Assembly (NCBI RefSeq): GCF_048269205.1
Contig: NZ_JBLXJC010000002.1
Span: 682,001 to 746,000 of the forward strand
Direction: 5' to 3'
DNA length: 64,000 nt
From: Emcibacter sp048269205
GTDB lineage: Bacteria > Pseudomonadota > Alphaproteobacteria > Sphingomonadales > Emcibacteraceae
Made by a program: the position numbers and the translations under genes. The notes below the pieces were generated by a model that was given only the letters and a program-made list of their open reading frames with translations, searched no databases and was not told the origin of the DNA. Every line of letters begins with the position of its first letter. Position 1 is the stretch's first letter. Shown in pieces: positions 44,721 to 53,436 of this stretch.

Positions 44721-44785
44721 AAGCGGCGACAACAGGCTGCCTGAAATGAAACAGAAAACCACAAAAAATCGGGAGGAAATCTATC

Positions 44786-46102
44786 ATGCAACAAACAACA
44801 CGGCGCAATTTTATCGCGGGAACGGCGCTGCTGCCCCTCACAGCCGCATCGGTAGCCCGGGCTACTGCCAATACCGATTCCGTCCCGAACCGGACTGACC
44901 GGATTAAAGAAGACCTCGATAAATATATCGGCTTCGGCATGAAGCAGGCCGGCGGCGCAGGGGACAATGCCTGTGGCGACTGGATGGCTTCAGAACTGGA
45001 ACAGGCCGGCTTCATCATTGAACGGCAGACCATGTCTGTGCCTTTTTTCACCCCCCAAAGATGTGAACTGACAAGTGGCGCATCACGGGCCACCGTCTGG
45101 CCGCAACCCATAGTCATCCCCACCGGCCCTGATGGCATTACCGGTAAAATCGTCCGCGTCGACGCCGCCGGACAGGCACAGGGTTCTCTGGAAGGCGCCA
45201 TCGCCCTTGTTGATTTGCCACACCGGCGCTGGTCAACGGCCCTGTCAAAGGCCATCAGAGCCCCGATTGAGACCGCCTTCACTACCGGAGCAAAAGCCGT
45301 CGTTGCCGTCACCAACGGCCCCTCCGGCAAGGTGATTGCCCTGAATACCGATGGCCGCAAACCGATGTTCAGGGGACCGGTCGCCCTTCTCGCCCCCAAG
45401 GAGGCGAACCCTTTCTTTGCCGCCGCCACAGGCGGGCAAAATGCCACCCTTTATCTGACCGGCGAAGGCGGGCAGCGGGATGCCTTTAACTTTGTCGGCC
45501 GCATCGATCGGGGAAAGAAACGCTGGCTTGCGGTCTCGACCCCACGATCAGGCTGGTTCGGTTGCGCCGGGGAACGCGGCCCCGGTATCGCCGCCTGGCT
45601 CACCCTCGCCCGCTGGGCAAGTTTAAAAGTAAAGGATCATAACCTCGCTTTCATTTGCAACAGCGGCCATGAGTACCAGTATCTCGGCGCGGAGGAGGCG
45701 CTTCATAAAATCGCCCCCGCACCGGAAGAAACTTCTTTCTGGCTGCATCTGGGCGCCAATATCGCAGCCCAGGACTGGCATGAGGTTGTCGGCAAAATGA
45801 TGCCGCTGCCCGGTGCTGATTCCCAGCGTTATCTGGTGACAAGCCCGCCCCTTCTGCCGATCGCACGCAAGCTGTTTGCCGGACAGGTCGGACTTGAAGC
45901 CCCCTATTCGAGCGAACAACTTTCCGCCGGGGAACTGACCAATGTTATCGACGCCGGCTATCCCTCCGTCGCCGGCGTATTTGGCATTCACCGGTTTCAC
46001 CATGTAATTGATGACGACAGCCGTTGCGTCTCCGCCGATAATGTCGCCGCAGCGACTACGGCTTTCCGGCAATTGCTTGAACATGTACTGACCCGTACAT
46101 AA
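44786..46102 (+). CDS. Tat-exported M28-like protein with degenerate metal site
   Basis: 438 residues. Twin-arginine signal (TTRRNFIAGTALL) followed by a cleavage region ASVARATAN. Then a PA-like inserted domain (about 90-220) and a C-terminal half resembling M28 zinc peptidases: ERGPGIAAWLTLARWA aligns with the usual GADDNASGVAALLE segment, and ICNSGHEYQYLGA with FSGEEQGLLGS. The HxD metal pair and bridging Asp are absent (AGERGPG instead), so it is probably not an active M28 peptidase. Family position inferred; could be a binding protein or a new hydrolase. GGGAGG RBS. Confidence 0.7.
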   Translation: MQQTTRRNFIAGTALLPLTAASVARATANTDSVPNRTDRIKEDLDKYIGFGMKQAGGAGDNACGDWMASELEQAGFIIERQTMSVPFFTPQRCELTSGASRATVWPQPIVIPTGPDGITGKIVRVDAAGQAQGSLEGAIALVDLPHRRWSTALSKAIRAPIETAFTTGAKAVVAVTNGPSGKVIALNTDGRKPMFRGPVALLAPKEANPFFAAATGGQNATLYLTGEGGQRDAFNFVGRIDRGKKRWLAVSTPRSGWFGCAGERGPGIAAWLTLARWASLKVKDHNLAFICNSGHEYQYLGAEEALHKIAPAPEETSFWLHLGANIAAQDWHEVVGKMMPLPGADSQRYLVTSPPLLPIARKLFAGQVGLEAPYSSEQLSAGELTNVIDAGYPSVAGVFGIHRFHHVIDDDSRCVSADNVAAATTAFRQLLEHVLTRT

Positions 46103-46108
46103 CCAAAA

Positions 46109-46136
46109 GAAAGGCGGCCACAGGGGCCGCCTTTTT
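46109..46136. terminator. bidirectional terminator
   Basis: AAAGGCGGCC-ACAG-GGGCCGCCTTTTT between the convergent M28-like and MFS genes; T run on the plus strand and TTTCTTTT on the minus. Confidence 0.85.
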
Positions 46137-46156
46137 CATCATGGCTGCTGCAAATA

Positions 46157-47854
46157 TTAATCGTCAATATTGCGGCGGAACGTTTCCGGCAGAAACAGCA
46201 GGCCGACCACAAATGTCATCCCGGCAATCACAACCGGATACCACAGGCCGTAATAAATATCGCCCGTCGCTGCCACCATGGCGAAGGCCGCACTTGGCAG
46301 GAAACCACCGAACCAGCCGTTACCGATATGATATGGCAGTGACATGGCAGTATAACGGATACGCGCCTGGAACATCTCCACCAACATTGCCGCAAGCGGT
46401 GCATATGGCGCCGTCACCAGGATCATCAGTCCGACCAGGATAAGCAACACCAGCGGCTTGTTGATCTGTTCCGGATCTGCCATCTGAGGATATCCGGCCG
46501 CATCAAGGCCTGCCTGTATTTCAGCATGGAACGATGCAATCGCAGCCGTTTTTTCCTCTTCGGAAAGACCAGCCGGATCAGGAGCGGTAATCACCCTGTC
46601 ACCGATATTCACCTGGGCAACCATGCCCGCTTCGGCGCCCTCATTGCTGTAATTGATCCCGTGGGAGGCAAGATAGGCCTTCACTATATCACAGCTGGTA
46701 CTGTCAAATTTATTCTCTCCGATCGGATCGAACTGGACAGAACATTCGTCGTCGTCAGCTACCACCGTCACCGGCGAATTTTCAACAGCCGCAGCCAGGG
46801 CGGGGTTGGCGGCATAGGTCAGCGCCTTGAAGGCCGGGAAATAGGCCAGCGCAGCGATCAGACAGGCGGTGACAATGATGGGCTTACGGCCAATCCTGTC
46901 GCTCAACCAGGCAAAAATGATGAAGAAAGGTGTGCCGATCACCAGCGTGATCGCAATCAGGATATTGGCCGTGCCGGCATCCACCTTCAGGATTTTCACA
47001 AGGTAGAACAAGGTGTAAAACTGACCGGTATACCCAATCACGGCCTGTCCGGCCACGGCACCAAACAGGGCGATGAGCGCAAACTTGACATTTTTCCATT
47101 TTCCGAAAGCTTCCCGGATCGGCGTTTTCGACGTCGTCCCTTCATCTTTCATTTTCTGGAAAACCGGGCTCTCGCTCAACTGCATACGGATCCAAAGTGA
47201 AATCGCCAGCAAAAGAACCGAGACCAGGAACGGAATGCGCCAGCCCCAGTCGGCAAAGGCCTCCTCACCCATGACGGAGCGCAGTCCGATAACCAGCATC
47301 AGCGAAACAATAAGGCCGAGCGTCGCAGTGGTCTGGATAAAACTGGTATAAAGTCCACGCTTGTTGTTGGGGGCATGCTCCGCCACGTATGTGGCCGCAC
47401 CGCCGTATTCACCGCCGACTGCCAGCCCCTGCAGCAAACGCAGCCCAACCAGGATAATCGGCGCTGCGATACCTATGGTCTCGTAACTTGGCAGCAATCC
47501 AACGGCAAAAGTGGACATCCCCATGAGCCCCATGGTGACAAGAAAGGTATATTTCCTGCCGACAATATCACCAAGCCGGCCGAACACCAGCGATCCGAAC
47601 GGACGGATGGCAAAACCCGCAGCAAAGGCCGCCAAAGCCAGGATGAAAGCCGTCGTATCGTTTACACCGGAAAAAAACTGGCTTGAAATATAGGTCGCCA
47701 GCAGGCCGTAAAGATAAAAGTCATACCATTCAAACATCGTCCCCAGTGAAGAGGCGACAATGACCAGCTTCTCTTTCTTCGTCGCCTTATGATGTTTGGG
47801 CAGGTCTTCAAGTTGGTTGTTCATATTCTGGATACGCTCTCCCTCAAGCGACAT
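46157..47854 (-). CDS. MFS transporter, metabolite:H+ symporter (MHS) type
   Basis: 565 residues, longer than the usual 430-450. Twelve membrane segments. Seen: TMFEWYDFYLYG at the start, RPFGSLVFGRLGDIVGRKY and GVGGEYGGAATYVAEHAP-like region (VGGEYGGAATYVAEH), FAWLSDRIGRKPI: MHS-family signatures. A soluble stretch of ~110 residues (about 370-480, with acidic DDDECSVQFDPIGEN and two Cys) interrupts the second half; such inserts exist in relatives. Carboxylate or aromatic acid import is typical. Start could also be ATG 47824. Confidence 0.85.
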   Translation of the reverse strand: MSLEGERIQNMNNQLEDLPKHHKATKKEKLVIVASSLGTMFEWYDFYLYGLLATYISSQFFSGVNDTTAFILALAAFAAGFAIRPFGSLVFGRLGDIVGRKYTFLVTMGLMGMSTFAVGLLPSYETIGIAAPIILVGLRLLQGLAVGGEYGGAATYVAEHAPNNKRGLYTSFIQTTATLGLIVSLMLVIGLRSVMGEEAFADWGWRIPFLVSVLLLAISLWIRMQLSESPVFQKMKDEGTTSKTPIREAFGKWKNVKFALIALFGAVAGQAVIGYTGQFYTLFYLVKILKVDAGTANILIAITLVIGTPFFIIFAWLSDRIGRKPIIVTACLIAALAYFPAFKALTYAANPALAAAVENSPVTVVADDDECSVQFDPIGENKFDSTSCDIVKAYLASHGINYSNEGAEAGMVAQVNIGDRVITAPDPAGLSEEEKTAAIASFHAEIQAGLDAAGYPQMADPEQINKPLVLLILVGLMILVTAPYAPLAAMLVEMFQARIRYTAMSLPYHIGNGWFGGFLPSAAFAMVAATGDIYYGLWYPVVIAGMTFVVGLLFLPETFRRNIDD

Positions 47855-47901
47855 AATATACTGCTCCCTTTTTTATTTATCACACTAGATCTAACAGATA
47901 A

Positions 47902-47929
47902 TATGTTCACTCTCAAGTGTGTTAATGTT
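47902..47929 (-). promoter_or_regulatory. 28-bp inverted-repeat operator, site 4
   Basis: TATGTTCACTCTCAAGTGTG then TTAATGTT; 22 of 28 positions equal to site 2. Lies 48 bp upstream of the MFS start. The GTGTTAATGTTT half also occurs next to site 2. Confidence 0.55.
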
Positions 47930-48148
47930 TATTTATATCTTAAAGGCGCTCGTTCCCGACCGCCTCTATACGTGATCATCGCCGCAGGCAAGACGAGTAC
48001 CGTAGAAAACAACAACAATGGGGGCAACATAAATAACAGCGCAAAGAGACACTCACTTCAGCCATTAAATCCGGTTGAAAGCAGCATCACTGCAATATTT
48101 TTCATATGGGGCAAGTTCACCCCAATCGTTGCAGGACAAGCCTGCTAC
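47930..48148. other. intergenic region between MFS gene and cyclase-family gene
   Basis: About 220 bp (294 bp with the operator). I see no terminator with a T run, no RNA gene and no credible open frame. Confidence 0.4.
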
Positions 48149-49180
48149 CTAGAAAACCGCCATGGCATTGACCGGGCTGCCGGTGCCGCCGGTGATCGCC
48201 AGCGGCGCAATGGTCATCATGAATTCCCAACGTCCTTTTTCTGCTGCAACCTGTGACAGGCGGGACAGGTCAAGGTTATCCATGATCGGCAGGCCCAGTG
48301 AATGCAGGGCCAGCACATGAACCGGATGGTCGAAGCCTTCCATGCCGGACGGAATCACATCACTGTTGGCGTCACAGCCGAGCACGGCCACACCCCGTTC
48401 CTTCAGCCATTTGACGGTGGAGACATGAAGGCCCGAGCGGCGGGGGTTGGTGACATCCCCCGTGGCCTTGTGATAGGCCAGTAGCCCTACCCTGAGCAGC
48501 AAGATGTCACCCGGCCTGACTTTAACCCCGGCCTTTTTTTCCCAGGTTTCAAGGTCCTCGATAGTGACCGCGGTGCCGGGCTCAAGATAATCGACCCCTT
48601 TCAGGCGCGGAATATCCACCAGCACGGCCCGGCTCATAATGCCGTCCCGCATGACCTGGATGCCAAGCTTGCGGGCACCGGCCACCTGTTCAGGGTTTTC
48701 CGGATCGGTGGTGATGACCTCGTCACGGCTATAACCGTTATACATTTTGTTCTTCCAGAACATATGCGCCAGGGAATCGATATGGGAATGGGCCCAGCCG
48801 TGATAGGAAATCTCGTAATTGTCGAGGGCGAAATCTCCGCCGCCATGCAGCAGTTTGGTCAGCGTATGATGGAATGACACCTGGCCACTGAGCGGGTCCG
48901 GTTCTTTGGACACAACGCGCGAAGCCGAAACAGTGGTACCGTCCTTGACCAGGGCCGCCGCCGCGAGGCGTTTTTCCGGGGTGATCAGGTTCAATGTACC
49001 CAGTTCATCATTCTTGCCCCAACGGCCCCAGTTGGAAAGCTCCCCGATCCATTTCTCGAGGGTCTGCATGGTGACGGCGGGCGGCTCTTTATAGGCGTGG
49101 GACTCATCTGCCCTCGCGTGCATGGCAAATGACAACATAAGGGCCATCGATAACATATATAAAAACGTGGATTGCCTCAT
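48149..49180 (-). CDS. secreted cyclase-family (kynurenine formamidase-like) hydrolase
   Basis: 343 residues. Signal peptide ending near AMHARADES. Seen: WGKNDELGTLNLITPE (typical of the cyclase family), HGWAHSHIDSLAHMFWK metal motif (HxxxD), RAVLVDIPRLKG, PGDILLLRVGL and GCDANSDVIPSGMEGFDHPVHVLAL. Members hydrolyse formamides, lactones or open cyclic acids. Periplasmic location is predicted by the signal peptide. GGGAGG RBS; operator site 5 lies 87 bp upstream. Substrate unknown; lactonase or ester hydrolase is plausible with the neighbouring esterases. Confidence 0.87.
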   Translation of the reverse strand: MRQSTFLYMLSMALMLSFAMHARADESHAYKEPPAVTMQTLEKWIGELSNWGRWGKNDELGTLNLITPEKRLAAAALVKDGTTVSASRVVSKEPDPLSGQVSFHHTLTKLLHGGGDFALDNYEISYHGWAHSHIDSLAHMFWKNKMYNGYSRDEVITTDPENPEQVAGARKLGIQVMRDGIMSRAVLVDIPRLKGVDYLEPGTAVTIEDLETWEKKAGVKVRPGDILLLRVGLLAYHKATGDVTNPRRSGLHVSTVKWLKERGVAVLGCDANSDVIPSGMEGFDHPVHVLALHSLGLPIMDNLDLSRLSQVAAEKGRWEFMMTIAPLAITGGTGSPVNAMAVF

Positions 49181-49266
49181 CGGACTCTACCTCCCAAAGC
49201 TGAGCTAAACAGCAGTTTTTAAGTTATTGTTTTGACGCCAAAATATCAGAATTCACACCTTAGGTC

Positions 49267-49294
49267 AATTTTCACTTTCGTGTGAGTGAATATT
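49267..49294 (-). promoter_or_regulatory. 28-bp inverted-repeat operator, site 5
   Basis: AATTTTCACTTTCGTGTGA then GTGAATATT; 24 of 28 positions equal to site 2. A minus-strand TATAAT overlaps the upstream arm, as at site 2. Confidence 0.62.
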
Positions 49295-49418
49295 ATAACC
49301 CCTTACCTAAGGCTTAACATAAAAGAGGCAGCGGACCCTATTGATCCCCCGCCTCATATCATATCCAGGCCCCCCGGCGGCAGCTACAGCCCCGCCCGGG
49401 CACCTCAAGCCGACCGCC

Positions 49419-50324
49419 TTAGATTTTAACGCCGAGGGCCTCAGCAGCTTTATTAACAAACTTGATGGTCTGCTCACTGCCCATCTGGAACAGGGCCTGA
49501 TTGTCGGCATCGACAATCCTGTCAATCTCCTCGGCAATGTGCTCCGGGGTCTGCTGATCGACCGGCAGGTAAATACCCTCGGTCTCGTAAATGCGGGTCG
49601 AGGCATAACCCCCTGCCCCGGCACAGAGGATGAGCCGGGACGGCGCCTCGTCACATACCAGATACAAGAGCGCCGCCGAAACGCTTTCAACGGTCATCAG
49701 TTCCAGGACTTCTTTGGCGATGATATTTTCCGTCATTTCCGTGCGCGCCGTAGGCGAAAGTGTATTGACGTGAATGCCGTATTTCTGGCCCTCCAGATGC
49801 AGCGTATTCATCAGGCCGACAACAGCCATTTTTGCCGCCCCGTAATTGGACTGGCCAAAATTGCCATAAAGGCCCGAAGAAGAAGACGTCATGGCGATCC
49901 GGCCATATTGCTGCTCCCGCATGATGTCCCAGACGGCCTTTGTGCAATTCACCGTACCCATCACATGGACATCCATGACAAGCCTGAAATCATCGAGGGA
50001 CATTTTGACAAATGACTTGTCCCGCAGGATCCCTGCATTATTGACAAGGATATCTACATGTCCCCACCGCTGCATGGTCTCGTCGACCATGGCCTTGACC
50101 TGGTCCCAGTCTGCCACATTGGCCCCATTGGCAAAGGCCTCCCCCCCAAGGTTCTTGATCTCTTCTACGACAGCCAGGGCGCTTTCTGACGGCTTCCCAT
50201 CCTGGCCCAGGTCATTCACCACAAGCTTTACCCCGCGGGCCGCCAGCCCCAGGGCATGTGACCGGCCGAGCCCTCCACCTGCGCCCGTCACAATTGCTAC
50301 TCTGTTATTAAAACTGATACTCAT
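49419..50324 (-). CDS. MFE2-type short-chain dehydrogenase, copy 2
   Basis: 301 residues. Seen: VTGAGGGLGRSHALGLAARG, VVNDLGQDG, NNAGILRDKSFVKM, SSSSGLYGNFGQSNYGAAK with catalytic YGAAK, and GQKYGIHVNTLSPTA. By eye roughly 60 percent identical to the copy at 34744, with differences in the C-terminal tail. Start overlaps the stop of the beta-lactamase-type esterase (ATGA), so it is in a 53232-to-49419 operon. Likely a hydroxyacyl-CoA or secondary alcohol dehydrogenase. Confidence 0.88.
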   Translation of the reverse strand: MSISFNNRVAIVTGAGGGLGRSHALGLAARGVKLVVNDLGQDGKPSESALAVVEEIKNLGGEAFANGANVADWDQVKAMVDETMQRWGHVDILVNNAGILRDKSFVKMSLDDFRLVMDVHVMGTVNCTKAVWDIMREQQYGRIAMTSSSSGLYGNFGQSNYGAAKMAVVGLMNTLHLEGQKYGIHVNTLSPTARTEMTENIIAKEVLELMTVESVSAALLYLVCDEAPSRLILCAGAGGYASTRIYETEGIYLPVDQQTPEHIAEEIDRIVDADNQALFQMGSEQTIKFVNKAAEALGVKI

Positions 50325-51868
50325 TGTTTTTCTCCATGAACTTTTTTGTCAGAGGCCGGAAAAGCGGCCTCCACCAATGTGGAAAATTCCTTGAAATCCC
50401 ACACATCGCTACCCGGCTTTGTCATGCCCATACGGACAATGACCAGATCTTTTTCCGGAACCATATAAACCGTCTGACCGGCCCACCCCGACATCATGAA
50501 ACGGGCGGCAGGCACACCTTCCTGGAAAGGTGTATCCAGCCAGATCTGCGCCCCATAGCCGAAAGGTTTATCCTTGCTCACGCCCTCAAGAAGGGTTGTG
50601 CTTGGCGTGGTTGAATAGGCCACCCAGTCCTCTGGCCAGAGCTGTTCGCCATTCCAGTTGCCGTTACGCAGATACAGAAGGCCAAGCCGGGCGAAATCCC
50701 GGGCTGATCCCCAGACATAGCTGGAGCCGACAAAGGTGCCTGATGAATCCGTCTGGAAAAGCGTATGGCGCATGCCGAGCTTTTTGAACAACCGCTCTGT
50801 GGGATAAGTCCAGTAAGACTGGTCATCGCCGTCGAATGTATTGCGCAGGACCTTGGAAATGATATTGGTGGTGCCGCAGTTATATTTGAATTTTGTATCT
50901 ATCGGAAATTCAAGAGGCTTGGAGGCGGCAAATCCACCCATGTCGGCGCTCATGAACAGCAGAAGGTTGCCATCCGCATCCAACGGATAATGATTGCCCT
51001 TGAATTCCAGCCCGCTTGACATCCGCAGCAGATGATCAAGATTAAGCTTCGACCGGGGATCATTATCCTCCTGCCATTCCGGCAGCAGATGATCTTTCTT
51101 CAGGGCAAGCCTGCCGTCCTTGATGCGCATGCCGACCACAGCATTGAGCAGGCTCTTGCTCATGGACGCGCCATAGTGCAGGCTGTCGCTGGAATAACCG
51201 GGGGCATATCTTTCCGCGACGATTTCCCCCTTGTAAACCACAATCACAGCCCGGGTCCTTGGGTCCAGCTCACCGGCTTCTGCAGGCCTGAAGGCAAATT
51301 CCAGCGCCCCCATCAGTGCAGCCCGGTCTATATCCGGATTTGCTTTATCCAGCTCCACACGCTCACCAGCCGGCCATACCTGATTTTTCTCTGCCGAACT
51401 ATAGGGAGCAAGCGGGCGAATTTTGTCCTGCCTGAGTTTGTCGGCCGGATAGTCCTCAAACGCGATGGCACAGCCCAGCCCTTCCCGGTACACACTGGTG
51501 GAGATATCCACGCCATCCCGGCTCACATGAACGGCCTTGTTAGCCCGGTCAATATTGATCTGGAAGCTGTCCCGCTCGGCTTTGCTCACAGCGCCGGACG
51601 TCCAGACATCCAGGTCAACAGCAAGGAAGTCCTCTTCCTCCCGCCCGGCCACAAACATGCCGGTGCAGGTATAGACCGACATCAGGTTGCCGATAATGGC
51701 CAGCCTGGTTTGATCCGGGATTTTGCTGGTGGGGTCCTGGACCTTGGCGACGTCCGAAACCTGGATTTGTTTCCCCTCGCCAGACTGCTCAGCTTGTTCC
51801 GGCGCTTCCGGTGAACAGCTGTTCAAAAGTGCAATACATGAAACAACTATAGAAAGCTTTTTCAACAT
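50321..51868 (-). CDS. class-C beta-lactamase-type serine hydrolase, lipoprotein
   Basis: 515 residues. Lipoprotein signal (CIALLNSCSPEA) puts it at a membrane. Residues 20-190 form an extra N-terminal part; then the serine hydrolase domain: nucleophile SxxK in GASMSKSLLNAV, YxN-like region YNCGTTNIISKVL, and VIVRMG near the C-terminus. Such enzymes include EstB-like esterases and 6-aminohexanoate-oligomer hydrolases, so an esterase or amidase is likelier than antibiotic resistance. Coupled to the downstream SDR; AAGGAG RBS. Confidence 0.85.
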   Translation of the reverse strand: MLKKLSIVVSCIALLNSCSPEAPEQAEQSGEGKQIQVSDVAKVQDPTSKIPDQTRLAIIGNLMSVYTCTGMFVAGREEEDFLAVDLDVWTSGAVSKAERDSFQINIDRANKAVHVSRDGVDISTSVYREGLGCAIAFEDYPADKLRQDKIRPLAPYSSAEKNQVWPAGERVELDKANPDIDRAALMGALEFAFRPAEAGELDPRTRAVIVVYKGEIVAERYAPGYSSDSLHYGASMSKSLLNAVVGMRIKDGRLALKKDHLLPEWQEDNDPRSKLNLDHLLRMSSGLEFKGNHYPLDADGNLLLFMSADMGGFAASKPLEFPIDTKFKYNCGTTNIISKVLRNTFDGDDQSYWTYPTERLFKKLGMRHTLFQTDSSGTFVGSSYVWGSARDFARLGLLYLRNGNWNGEQLWPEDWVAYSTTPSTTLLEGVSKDKPFGYGAQIWLDTPFQEGVPAARFMMSGWAGQTVYMVPEKDLVIVRMGMTKPGSDVWDFKEFSTLVEAAFPASDKKVHGEKQ

Positions 51869-51891
51869 GGCCGGGCTCCTTCCAGAATTAA

Positions 51892-53232
51892 TCAGGTTTG
51901 ATTCAATATCCTCAGGCGATTTCGGAATGGCTCAATCGCCCTGTACACAAGCATCGAAAAGATCACCGCACAAACAACGGTAACGATCACGATAGAATGG
52001 CCAACCGCCATTTCGTCACGGAAGACAAAATCCGTCACCAGGGCAACTGAGGTCGCCCCGAAACCAAGGCCGGCCATATTGATGCAAAACAGGAACAAGG
52101 CCGAGACCTGTGCCCTGATATGGGGAGGTGTCGCCTGCTGTAGGATTGACGGGAACAGAACATTCGTCATCATTGAACAAAAATAGAAAATCACAAGGGC
52201 ACAGATTTTTGCCGTGATATTATCCATCATCACTACAAAGGGCATGGTCAGGCCCATGCCGATCATGGCCAAAATCATGATCACCAGTGGCGCGGCCATG
52301 AAACCTTTTTCCCGCAGCTTATCGGAAAGCCATCCGGCAAAAAGCCCGCCAAGCACGGACGGCGGAATGAAAATCAGCCCCAGGGTAACGCCTGCAGTAG
52401 AGGCTTCCCACCCCACGACACGGATGAAATAACTGGGAACCCAGGACAACATGCCATATCCCGCGATCAGCATGAAACAGACCCCGGCTGTAAAGGTGAA
52501 ATAGAAGGCTCGGTTGTCATAAATATAGGTCAGCACGGCCTTGAAAGAGAGATCGCCGGACTTGAGCTCAGGATTTTCGTGGCGTTTAGGTTCCTTCATC
52601 AGGGCAAGCGGGATGACCATACAGAGACTGGCCAAACCCACAACCACCAGCACAGCCTGCCAGAGCTGAATTTCACCGATGACAGGAAAGACAATATTTT
52701 CGAATTGATCCAGCATGCCGATCACGAGCCCGCCAATCAACAAAGACGCGCCGCCGCCCCCGACAACGCCCACAACGACAAAAACACTCATGGCGCGGGC
52801 CATGCGTTCCGGCGGGAAAAGATCAGGGATCATGGCATAGGCCGTGGGCGTCAACGCCGCCTCGCCAAAGCCGACACCCATGCGGGCCAGAAACAGCTGT
52901 GTGAAATTCTGGGCGAACCCGCAGGCCATGGTCAGCAGGCTCCAGATGGTCACACCGGTCATAATAACATATTTGCGCACCCAAAGATCCGCCGCCCGGC
53001 CCATGAAGACACCTGTCAGTGTATAGACAAGGGCAAAGGCAAAGCCGCTGAGGAGGCTCACTTCAGTATCCGAAATTTGCAGATCGTTTTTGATGGGATC
53101 GATCAACAGTGTCAGTATCTGCCGATCCAGAAAAGAAAATAAATAGGTAAAAGCCAGGATAGATAATGCCGTCCAGGCTGACAGACGTGAGGGGTACTGA
53201 TCCTGGACTTCAGATTGAGCTGTTCCACTCAT
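51892..53232 (-). CDS. MFS transporter, spinster-like
   Basis: 446 residues, twelve membrane helices. Seen: FLDRQILTLLIDPIKNDL at helix 1, GRAADLWVRKYVIM loop 2-3, ARMGVGFGEAALTPTAYAMI and PPERMARAMSVFVV: the spinster-type MFS group that occurs with catabolic genes in sphingomonads. 24 bp upstream of the beta-lactamase-type gene, so first gene of that operon. Direction and substrate unknown; uptake across the inner membrane of what the TonB receptor at 53437 admits is the natural guess. Confidence 0.87.
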   Translation of the reverse strand: MSGTAQSEVQDQYPSRLSAWTALSILAFTYLFSFLDRQILTLLIDPIKNDLQISDTEVSLLSGFAFALVYTLTGVFMGRAADLWVRKYVIMTGVTIWSLLTMACGFAQNFTQLFLARMGVGFGEAALTPTAYAMIPDLFPPERMARAMSVFVVVGVVGGGGASLLIGGLVIGMLDQFENIVFPVIGEIQLWQAVLVVVGLASLCMVIPLALMKEPKRHENPELKSGDLSFKAVLTYIYDNRAFYFTFTAGVCFMLIAGYGMLSWVPSYFIRVVGWEASTAGVTLGLIFIPPSVLGGLFAGWLSDKLREKGFMAAPLVIMILAMIGMGLTMPFVVMMDNITAKICALVIFYFCSMMTNVLFPSILQQATPPHIRAQVSALFLFCINMAGLGFGATSVALVTDFVFRDEMAVGHSIVIVTVVCAVIFSMLVYRAIEPFRNRLRILNQT

Positions 53233-53376
53233 ACTCGGGCTCCTGCAGGCACTTCCAGACTACCAACCTTACCGACGTCATAACGACCAGATCCGGCGGC
53301 GAAGTCTATTGTGCGGGGGAATTGGAAACTAACATATTGATTTGCCGAAAAATCCAATCGCAAAATCAGGTTAGGG

Positions 53377-53412
53377 ATGCGAGGCAGTACAGATTACCAA
53401 ACTGCCTCGCAT
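53377..53412. terminator. 11-bp-stem hairpin after TonB receptor
   Basis: ATGCGAGGCAG - 14 nt - CTGCCTCGCAT, perfect stem, in the gap between the TonB receptor stop and the MFS start. No T run; may be a processing/attenuation hairpin rather than a full terminator. Confidence 0.5.
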
Positions 53413-53436
53413 TGGGGTCTTCAGGTGCTACCTAAA

